Source: Deltaproteobacteria bacterium RBG_13_52_11 (GTDB taxonomy: Bacteria > Desulfobacterota > B13-G15 > RBG-16-54-18). Taken from it: a DNA stretch of 32,727 bases. The DNA lies in assembly GCA_001797745.1 (NCBI GenBank), contig MGQF01000074.1, positions 37,071 through 69,797 on the forward strand. The letters are read 5' to 3'. The position numbers were made by a program, and so were the translations under genes. The notes below the pieces were generated by a model that was given only the letters and a program-made list of their open reading frames with translations, was not told the DNA's origin and ran no database searches. Below, piece after piece: positions 25,775 through 32,727 of the stretch (its first letter is position 1; every line of letters begins with the position of its first letter).

Positions 25775-27268
25775 ATGCACTACGACGTGATCGTCATCGG
25801 CGGGGGTATGGGGGGATTGACAACAGCTGCACTGTTAGTTCGGCGCGGCCTGCGGGTCTTGCTGCTGGAGCAAGGGGAGCGAACCGGCGGGTATGTGACC
25901 TCTTTTACGCGAAAAGGGTTCACCTTTGATGCTACCGGGTCTTTTCTTGGCGGGTGTGAGGAGGGAGGGGAATTTCATAAGCTCTTGGCCCAGACAGGGG
26001 CGCTGCCGCACCTTCATTTCCTCGGCATTGAGACCGCCCGGAATATCTACCCTGATTTCAGTTTCGATCTCCACCTCACGGGGGGCTTTGAGGAATATCT
26101 CAGCGAGGTAAAAAAGCGCTTTCCCGAAGAGCAAAAGGGTTTTGAAAAATACTTCGCGTTGCTCAGGCGGATCGGGGCGGAGATAGGCCGTTTTGAGACG
26201 ATCACGCGGTGGCAGATGCTCCTCTTCCCTTTTTTCTTCTGGCACCTCATCAGGTATGAGCGGGCCTCTTTGGGGGAGATCATGGATCAATCATTTCAGG
26301 CAGAGGGGATCAAACAAGTTCTCTCCTCCCTCCCTGCCCATCTCCCCCCTGCTCGCCTCTCCTTGCTCTTTACCGCGACCCTTATCAGCAAGGTCCTCGC
26401 CCAGGGGGTGTGGTACCCTCAAGGGGGGATGGGGACCATCGCTCAGGCATTGGAGACTGCCTTTGTAGAGGGGGGTGGTGAAGTAAGGCTCAAGACGGAG
26501 GTAGAGCGGATTGAGGTGGAGGGTGGTAGTGTGCAGGGGGTGGTTACCCGCGGAGGGGATTTTTTCCCAGCCCAGACGGTGGTGGCCGCCATCAACATCC
26601 GCCGTGCCCTCATCGATTTGTTGCCCGAGGAATATAGGGGGCGGTTCTCCAGCATGGTCCATACCTTAGAGTATTCCCTCTCTTCATTCTTGGTCTATCT
26701 GGGGGTGAAAATGGATCTTGACCGACGGACCTTACCATACTTTACCTACGTGAGCCCCGGGGATGCGCAGGTGGAATATGACCAGTTGATCAGGGGTGAG
26801 ATGCCTGATTACCCCGCGGTGATTATCACCATACCGACCCTCCTCGACCCCTCCCTTGCCCCGCCTGGTCACCACATCGTGCGCCTTATGACCCCTGCCC
26901 CCTATGGATTCCGCGATGGATGGGGGTGGAACGATCAATCCAGGTATCGTACAATAAAAGAAGAAGTGGCCCATCGACTCATCCGCCTGGTAGAAGGGAG
27001 GTATCTCCCCGGCCTCTTGAAGCAGAGCATCGTGATTGAGGCCGCCACCCCCCGTACGTTAGAACGGTACACGGCTAATGAAAAGGGCGCGACGTACGGG
27101 CTTGCCCCGACCCCTGGTCAGATCGGCAGGGGGAGGCCGGCCAACAAAACCCCTCTTAAGGGGCTCTATCTGGCAGGTCACTATACCCGTCCTGCACATG
27201 GGATCGTGGGGGCGGCCCTGTCAGGGAGGTTTGCCGCGGACATGATCAGCAAGGAGTACAGGAGGTAA
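25775..27268 (+). CDS. CrtI/phytoene desaturase-like FAD-dependent oxidoreductase
   Basis: YDVIVIGGGMGGLTTAALLVRRGLRVLLLEQGERTGGYVTSFTRKGFTFDATGSFLGG; WYPQGGMGTIAQALETAFVEGGGEVRLKTEVERIEVEGG; C-terminal LKGLYLAGHYTRPAHGIVGAALSGRFAADMI. Confidence 0.88.
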   Translation: MHYDVIVIGGGMGGLTTAALLVRRGLRVLLLEQGERTGGYVTSFTRKGFTFDATGSFLGGCEEGGEFHKLLAQTGALPHLHFLGIETARNIYPDFSFDLHLTGGFEEYLSEVKKRFPEEQKGFEKYFALLRRIGAEIGRFETITRWQMLLFPFFFWHLIRYERASLGEIMDQSFQAEGIKQVLSSLPAHLPPARLSLLFTATLISKVLAQGVWYPQGGMGTIAQALETAFVEGGGEVRLKTEVERIEVEGGSVQGVVTRGGDFFPAQTVVAAINIRRALIDLLPEEYRGRFSSMVHTLEYSLSSFLVYLGVKMDLDRRTLPYFTYVSPGDAQVEYDQLIRGEMPDYPAVIITIPTLLDPSLAPPGHHIVRLMTPAPYGFRDGWGWNDQSRYRTIKEEVAHRLIRLVEGRYLPGLLKQSIVIEAATPRTLERYTANEKGATYGLAPTPGQIGRGRPANKTPLKGLYLAGHYTRPAHGIVGAALSGRFAADMISKEYRR

Positions 27269-27273
27269 CATTG

Positions 27274-28863
27274 ATGGACTGCCTCTTTGTCCATGTGCCC
27301 AAGTTCAAGAACTACTACCGCCCCATCGGCGAGTACACCTTTATCAATTACATGCCTATGGGGGTCTTGGCCCTGGCCGATCTCCTCTCGCGCGAGGGGT
27401 ATGAAACTGGGGTCGTGCATCTTGGGGTGGAGTGGCTCGAGGATAAGGGTTTTTCTCTGATTGACTATATCGCCCGCAAAAAGCCGCGGATCGTGGCCCT
27501 CTCCCTCCATTGGCACCCCCAAACCTATGAGGTGTTGGAACAGGCGAGGAGGGTCAAGGAGGCCTTTCCAGAGGTCTTTCTCCTCCTCGGGGGATTGACC
27601 GCCAGTTTTTATCACCGTGAGATCATGGAGCGATTCCTCTGGGTGGACGCCGTCATCCGGGGTGACGGAGAAATTCCTCTGCTCCGGTTGACCGAGACCA
27701 TAAGCAAAGGTGGTTCCCTTGATCAGGTGCCCAACCTGACGTGGAGACAGGGTGGTGCCATCCAAGAGAACCCGCTGGCGTATTGCGCCTCTCAAGACAT
27801 GATAGATGGACTCTGCTTCACCAACTTTTCTCTGTTGAAAAATCACCGCACCTACATCGATTGGGTGCTCATGCCTTTTTTTGTCAAGGGGTTTTCCAAA
27901 GAGCGCAATCGCCTCTTCTTTTCCTTGAAGACCCGCATGTTCGACCTGATGGTAGGGAGGGGGTGCCCGGTCAATTGCACGTGGTGCGGCGGAGGGAAGG
28001 ATGCGCAGAGGCTCATTGCCGGACGCCGGCAGGTGATTTTCAGAGATATGGAGCGGGTGCTGGATTCTATCAGGGAGGCCCTGCGCTGGGGATATGAGAC
28101 CATGCACGTCTGTTTTGACCCCTACCCCCATCGTCCAGACTACTATCTCAAACTATTCTCGCGGATCAGGGAGGAGCGGCTCAAGGTGGAGTTCTTTTTT
28201 GAATCCTTCGGTCTCCCTACTAGAACGTTCATCGATGGGTTTGCCCAGACCTTTGGTCCCCGCTCCCTTCTCGCCCTCTCTCCGGAGAGCGGTTCGGAGG
28301 AGGTACGCCGGCGCAACAAGGGATATTCCTACACGAACCGGGAACTATGTGATTGTCTGGAGTACACAAGGGAGAAAGGGGTGAAGGTTGATCTCTTTTT
28401 TGGCCTTGGTCTCCCTTATGAACGCGAAGAGGATTTGAACGAGACCGCTCGGCTGATTGCGCGTAGCAGGAGACAATTCCCCAATGTGCAGGGGTTCAGG
28501 ACCTTCACCATCGAGATGGAACCAGGGGCGCCTTGGCAACGGCAACCAGAAAAGTTTGGGGTAGAAACAACCCTGCAGACCTTCTCCGATTTTTACTCAT
28601 ATCATAAAGAGGAAGGGGAGGGGTTTAGTGCGTTCGGTTATTATATCCCAGACTACTTCCCTGATCTGGGTGAGGATGCCGGAGAGGAATTTCAGAGGAG
28701 GTTGCAGGAGATAAAGTGCCGCCGCTTTTGCTTCATCCACCCTGATGCCCGCAAGAGCAGCACCCCCTTCTGGGGGAGGATGTTGTGCCGTGCCTCAGCC
28801 CTGATGGCGAAGGTAGTGCGAAGGCGGAGGGGGCGCAGAGGTTCTGATTCCTTGCTCTTCTAA
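27274..28863 (+). CDS. B12-binding-type radical SAM protein
   Basis: N-terminal cobalamin-binding-like domain (MPMGVLALADLLSREGYETGVVHL; LLLGGLTASFYHREIM; VDAVIRGDGEIPLLRL) and GRGCPVNCTWCGGG (CxxxCxxC). ATG 5 bp after the upstream stop, with AGGAGG RBS. Confidence 0.88.
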   Translation: MDCLFVHVPKFKNYYRPIGEYTFINYMPMGVLALADLLSREGYETGVVHLGVEWLEDKGFSLIDYIARKKPRIVALSLHWHPQTYEVLEQARRVKEAFPEVFLLLGGLTASFYHREIMERFLWVDAVIRGDGEIPLLRLTETISKGGSLDQVPNLTWRQGGAIQENPLAYCASQDMIDGLCFTNFSLLKNHRTYIDWVLMPFFVKGFSKERNRLFFSLKTRMFDLMVGRGCPVNCTWCGGGKDAQRLIAGRRQVIFRDMERVLDSIREALRWGYETMHVCFDPYPHRPDYYLKLFSRIREERLKVEFFFESFGLPTRTFIDGFAQTFGPRSLLALSPESGSEEVRRRNKGYSYTNRELCDCLEYTREKGVKVDLFFGLGLPYEREEDLNETARLIARSRRQFPNVQGFRTFTIEMEPGAPWQRQPEKFGVETTLQTFSDFYSYHKEEGEGFSAFGYYIPDYFPDLGEDAGEEFQRRLQEIKCRRFCFIHPDARKSSTPFWGRMLCRASALMAKVVRRRRGRRGSDSLLF

Positions 28864-28974
28864 TTTAAGGGAAGGGATTGTGTTGGGAAGTGATTTGCTT
28901 TTTATCCCTGACAAGGCTACAGTAATAGAGTATTCGATCAACATCCTACCTGACTTAATCAAAGGAGGTCGATC

Positions 28975-29163
28975 ATGTGCGAGTCTACGGCGTATCTGCT
29001 CAAGGATGGCAAAGAAGAAGAGATCATGGCAGACATCGCAACCATCATCCCTGTGGGCAAGAAGCTGCGCCTGATCAGCCTCTTTGGCGAGGAAAAGGAA
29101 GTTGAGGCCTCCATCGAGGAGATCAACCTCTTAGGGCATAAGATCCTGCTGAAGCCGGAATAG
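28975..29163 (+). CDS. CooT-like small nickel-binding-family protein
   Basis: 62 aa: MCESTAYLLKDGKEEEIMADIATIIPVGKKLRLISLFGEEKEVEASIEEINLLGHKILLKPE. Conserved Met-Cys start and CooT-like beta-rich pattern; GGAGG upstream. Confidence 0.8.
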   Translation: MCESTAYLLKDGKEEEIMADIATIIPVGKKLRLISLFGEEKEVEASIEEINLLGHKILLKPE

Positions 29164-29274
29164 TACGCTCACCGCTCGATCAAAGGGTTGATATATATCA
29201 GGGTATAAGACAGTCCCCGCTGAGGCGAGCGCTCCCCGCAAGCGAAGCGTAGTGAAGGCTTTATAAGGACAAAC

Positions 29275-31233
29275 ATGCTTTCTTCAATTCGATCAAAACT
29301 CATCGTCAGTTTTCTCGGGGTGTCCTTTTTGGTGGGTGCTGTCTCTCTGATAGTCGGCGGCCAACTCCTTTACAAGGCCTTCCTCAACGAGGCAACGAAC
29401 CGCATCAGATTGGATCTGAATACCGCCCGTGAGATTTACCTTAATCGAGTCAGGGGTGTGGAAGTTGCCCTTAACACTACCACGCTGGGATCTGGATTCC
29501 GCTCCGCGCTTAAGAAACAAGATGCACCGGAACTTGTCAAGCGGCTCACGCGTTTAGCCCGTCAAACCGAGATGGATTTCGCCGGTATCGTTACGAGAGA
29601 AGGTAAGACGCTCTGCCGCATTGGAAATCATGCCGTTCCCAAGCAAAAAAAACAGGTTCCTAATTCTATAGCAAACCTAGCGTTAGAGCGTAGGGCCCCT
29701 GTTTCAGGAACTGAGGTTCTGAGTAAAGAGTTTCTTTTGGCTGAGGATCCCAGACTCGCTGATCAAGCCATGATACGGGTACTCCCCACCCCGAGGGCTG
29801 CGCCGAGAGCCGAAGAAGAGGAAACAGCGGGGATGGCGCTTGCAGCCGCCATTCCGGTTCTGGAAGGTACTCACCTGCTTGGTGTTCTCTATGGGGGGGT
29901 TCTTCTCAATCGAAATTTTTCGATTGTTGACCAGGTGCGCGATACGGTTTTTCAACAAGAAATTTACAAGGATCGCAACATCGGAACAGCCACTATCTTT
30001 TTCAATGATATGCGCATCTCTACAAATGTTCTCACCCCAGACGGAGAACGTGCTATTGGAACGCGGGTATCGGAAGAGGTCAGAGAACGCGTTCTCACAG
30101 GGGGGGAAAAATGGACAGGCCGTGCCTTCGTAGTCAATGGCTGGTACATCACAGCCTATGAGCCCATCGTGGACATTTTTGGCGAAAGAATAGGTATGCT
30201 CTACGTGGGCGTGTTAGAGGCAAAATATGCTGATATCCGAACGAAGGCCCTATCTGTTTTTATCCTATTGACTATAGTCGGCATAGTTTTGGCAATTTGG
30301 CTGGGATACTTTTTGGAAAGCATAATCTTGCGACCGGTGCATCGGTTGATCGAGGCGAGTAATGAAGTTTCACACGGAAACTTCTCGCCCAATGTTGGAC
30401 CTATTTCAAAGAGTGAGATAGGGGTTCTCCAGAGGACCTTTGCGGACATGCTCACCTCGCTCCAAGAGCGTGATAGACGCATAAAGGCCGAGAGCGAGAT
30501 AAAACTGGTGCGATCTGAAAAACAGGCCAGCATTGGTAGGTTAGCAGCCGGGGTGGCCCACGAGATAAACAACCCTCTCACAGGGGTATTGACATTTACA
30601 CATATGTTGTTGCGGCGTCAAGACATTGCGGAAGATATTCGCTCTGATCTTGAGACAATCGCCCAACAGACTGAACGCGTTCGCAAGGTAGTAAAGAACC
30701 TGTTGGATTTTTCACGCCAGACAGAGCTCAACACCGAGCCAACAGATGTAAATCGATTTGTCCAATCCGCCGTTTCAATGATGAAAAACCAGGCACTTGT
30801 CAAAGGAGTAACCTTACAATACAGGCCAGGCGAGGGAATCCCGCTGCTTCCCCTTGATGCCAATCAGATGCAGGGCGTTTTACTCAATTTGCTGCTCAAC
30901 GCCCTTGACGCTACCCAGCAGGGCGACAGCATTATGGTAGCCACTGGTATCAACATTTCCACCAACGCCATGCATCGGAAGGGTGTGGAGATTACGGTCA
31001 GGGACACAGGTTGTGGCATATCGCCTGAACATCTTGATAAATTATTCGATCCTTTTTTTAGTACGAAGGAGGTAGGGCAGGGTACGGGGCTTGGACTGGC
31101 AGTTTCTTATGGCATCGTTCAACGCCATGGGGGGACCATTCGAGTTCAGAGTGAGGTTGACAGGGGGAGTACGTTTACCATTTGGCTGCCGATAGGAGGG
31201 CACAGCAAGGAAGATGAAGGCACTCATCGTTGA
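29275..31233 (+). CDS. Cache-HAMP sensor histidine kinase
   Basis: N-terminal TM, extracytoplasmic cache-like region (KWTGRAFVVNGWYITAYEPIVDIFGERIGMLYVGV), second TM, HAMP, HisKA (VAHEINNPLTGVLTFTHMLL), HATPase (GVLLNLLLNALDATQQGD; DTGCGIS; GTGLGLAVSYGIVQRHGG). Confidence 0.95.
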   Translation: MLSSIRSKLIVSFLGVSFLVGAVSLIVGGQLLYKAFLNEATNRIRLDLNTAREIYLNRVRGVEVALNTTTLGSGFRSALKKQDAPELVKRLTRLARQTEMDFAGIVTREGKTLCRIGNHAVPKQKKQVPNSIANLALERRAPVSGTEVLSKEFLLAEDPRLADQAMIRVLPTPRAAPRAEEEETAGMALAAAIPVLEGTHLLGVLYGGVLLNRNFSIVDQVRDTVFQQEIYKDRNIGTATIFFNDMRISTNVLTPDGERAIGTRVSEEVRERVLTGGEKWTGRAFVVNGWYITAYEPIVDIFGERIGMLYVGVLEAKYADIRTKALSVFILLTIVGIVLAIWLGYFLESIILRPVHRLIEASNEVSHGNFSPNVGPISKSEIGVLQRTFADMLTSLQERDRRIKAESEIKLVRSEKQASIGRLAAGVAHEINNPLTGVLTFTHMLLRRQDIAEDIRSDLETIAQQTERVRKVVKNLLDFSRQTELNTEPTDVNRFVQSAVSMMKNQALVKGVTLQYRPGEGIPLLPLDANQMQGVLLNLLLNALDATQQGDSIMVATGINISTNAMHRKGVEITVRDTGCGISPEHLDKLFDPFFSTKEVGQGTGLGLAVSYGIVQRHGGTIRVQSEVDRGSTFTIWLPIGGHSKEDEGTHR

Positions 31234-31582
31234 TGACGATCAGATTGTGCTCGATAGCTGCAGGCGCGTTTTCGAGGCTGAGGGCTTTGAAGTCTATCTA
31301 GTTCCAGGTGCTGAGAAAGCACGGGAGGAATTAGAACATAATATCTTTGATCTCCTCCTTATCGATGTGAAGATGCCTGAACAAGATGGCATGTACCTCA
31401 TGCGAGAAGTTAAAGAACAATGGCCAGAGGTACCTATCTTAGTTATGAGCGGGTATCCTACACCGGAGACAATCGGTGATGAGTTTCAATTAGGAGCAGA
31501 GGAATTTATAGCCAAACCTTTCACACCCGAGGAACTCATAGAAACTGTCCGGAAGATCATGAGATGGAAAGAGTACAGATAG
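31214..31582 (+). CDS. Receiver-only response regulator
   Basis: KALIVDDDQIVLDSCRRVFEAEGFEV ... LLLIDVKMPEQDG ... ILVMSGYPTPETI ... EFIAKPFTPEEL. ORF overlaps the kinase 3' end by 20 bp. Confidence 0.94.
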   Translation: MKALIVDDDQIVLDSCRRVFEAEGFEVYLVPGAEKAREELEHNIFDLLLIDVKMPEQDGMYLMREVKEQWPEVPILVMSGYPTPETIGDEFQLGAEEFIAKPFTPEELIETVRKIMRWKEYR

Positions 31583-31738
31583 AACAGATCAAGGTGCCGG
31601 TGGAGATGTGGCTCACAAATGATATCGTATGGGTTGATATCAGACACCTATGAGATGGGGCCGGGTCAGTGGCTTGATGCTGTGAGCATAGGCAATAAAT
31701 ACTATTATAAATAATCAGGATACTGAGGAGGTGCCAGT

Positions 31739-32110
31739 ATGGCTGAGACGATGCTTATCATCGATGATGAAGATGTTGTGCTCGAATCATGCCGCAGGAT
31801 ATTTTCTGCCGAGGGGGTTCAGGTGACGTGTACCACGAGTCCTCGTGAGGGGCTCAGGCTTGTTGAGAACTCATCCTTTGATGTGATTCTGTGCGACTGG
31901 AAGATGCCAGGGTTTGATGGAATGGATGTATTAGCGGAGCTTAATCAACGATCACCAGATTCCGTTGTAATTATGATCAGCGGTTACCCGACCGTTGGCC
32001 GGGCGACCGAGGCTATGGAGCGAGGAGCGATGGCGTACGTGCCTAAACCGTTTACTCCCGATGAAATCGTCAAGGCCGTTAAGGATGCACTCAAGCGCAG
32101 GGCAATATAA
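31739..32110 (+). CDS. Receiver-only response regulator
   Basis: MLIIDDEDVVLESCRRIFSAEGVQVTC ... VILCDWKMPGFDGMDVL ... VIMISGYPTVGRA ... AYVPKPFTPDEIVKAV. GAGGAGG RBS. Confidence 0.94.
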   Translation: MAETMLIIDDEDVVLESCRRIFSAEGVQVTCTTSPREGLRLVENSSFDVILCDWKMPGFDGMDVLAELNQRSPDSVVIMISGYPTVGRATEAMERGAMAYVPKPFTPDEIVKAVKDALKRRAI

Positions 32111-32145
32111 AAGAAAAGGCCACTACAGAAACGTTTGCCTCAACC

Positions 32146-32608
32146 GTGAGTGGCGGGAAGGCAACCTCACCATGGCTGTCTGTTTTTGTTTTGGGCATTC
32201 TGGCTGGGGCATACATCGGGTTCGGAGGTCTCCTTTCGACGACAGTGACCTTTGACCTGGTTGCACAGGTAGGCATAGGTCTCACAAAGTTCCTAGCGGG
32301 CTCTGCTTTTAGCCTTGGGCTGATGCTCGTCGTCATCGCGGCAGCGGAGCTGTTTACCGACAACAACTTACTAGTGTCAAGTGTCATGACCAGGAATGTA
32401 ACGTTCGGCACCATGGTCGAGAGACGGGTCCATGGTGTACGGTGCCAACTTTATCGGATCGATTATTCTGGCATTGATCTTCTACTTCTCGGGGCTCTGG
32501 AAGACTGGCAACGGAGCGCTGGGGTCTGCTGCTGTTGACATTGCTATCCCGACGAGTCGGGATGGTAGTTGGCTTTTCATGCCCCCATTCTATACTGCTT
32601 GTTGCTAA
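32146..32608 (+). pseudogene. Formate/nitrite transporter (FNT) family remnant: frameshifted and C-terminally truncated
   Basis: Frame 1: SGGKATSPWLSVFVLGILAGAYIGFGGLL...FLAGSAFSLGLMLVVIAAAELFTDNNLLVSSVMTRNVTFGTMVER; then +1 frame: MVYGANFIGSIILALIFYFSGLWKTGNGALGSAAVDIA, then a non-FNT tail to TAA at 32606-32608. Confidence 0.82.
32546..32563. repeat. Short perfect hairpin ATCCCGAC-GA-GTCGGGAT within the FNT remnant
   Basis: 8-bp perfect arms around GA, at the point where FNT similarity stops. Confidence 0.75.
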
Positions 32609-32686
32609 AATAGTTCTAGCTTGTCAATTTCTTTATATCTCACGGTGGTCGTTATAAAAATAATGGGTATGTTATCCCAAAATGAT

Positions 32687-32727
32687 AATGTCCTGTTTCG
32701 CCAATGTAGAAATGTCCTTTTTTAGGC
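32687..32727. mobile_element. Possible end of an insertion sequence (repeated AATGTCCT), runs off window
   Basis: AATGTCCT at 32687-32694 and 32711-32718, 24 bp apart, resembling multi-repeat IS termini. No transposase is visible in the window. Confidence 0.3.

Noticed and set aside
27181-28131. 316-aa minus-strand ORF
   Set aside because: Antisense shadow of the CrtI-like and B12/radical SAM genes; no recognisable domain, and typical of GC-rich coding DNA.
1-32727. CRISPR array, rRNA or complete prophage
   Set aside because: No regularly spaced direct repeats, rRNA-like conserved sequence, or phage structural genes were seen.

Overview
The 32.7 kb window looks like a bacterial chromosome segment. 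Gene content (MltD-like transglycosylase, anaerobic-style 2-oxoacid oxidoreductase, CooT-like protein) suggests an anaerobic or Desulfobacterota-like host, but taxonomy is inference only. There are four notable blocks. (1) A minus-strand operon of about 11.5 kb (14239->2680): IclR regulator, MoaD/ThiS-like ubiquitin-fold protein, three-subunit xanthine-dehydrogenase-family Mo hydroxylase or aryl-CoA dehydroxylase, EntE/DhbE-like aryl-acid ligase, and a five-gene set matching the gene order and domain make-up of phenylglyoxylate dehydrogenase padEFGHI. This looks like an aromatic catabolic module. (2) A run of short same-strand genes (about 14.4-16.75 kb, minus strand) separated by imperfect palindromes of the form TAAC...GTT that overlap stop codons. 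It resembles integron attC sites and gene cassettes without an integrase (a CALIN-like array). It is flanked by a strongly structured intergenic region with nested inverted repeats (16771-17013). (3) Housekeeping or conserved genes: trxA, a fused radical SAM/DUF2344 protein, a bifunctional nuclease-family protein, a CbpA/DnaJ-like protein next to a divergent ClpX-like AAA+ ATPase, a NUDIX hydrolase, a LOG-family protein, a CrtI-like oxidoreductase translationally coupled to a B12/radical SAM protein, and a CooT-like protein. (4) A cache-HAMP histidine kinase with two receiver-only response regulators, followed by a frameshifted and truncated formate/nitrite transporter remnant near a possible IS end at the window edge. 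No tRNA, rRNA or CRISPR array was found.
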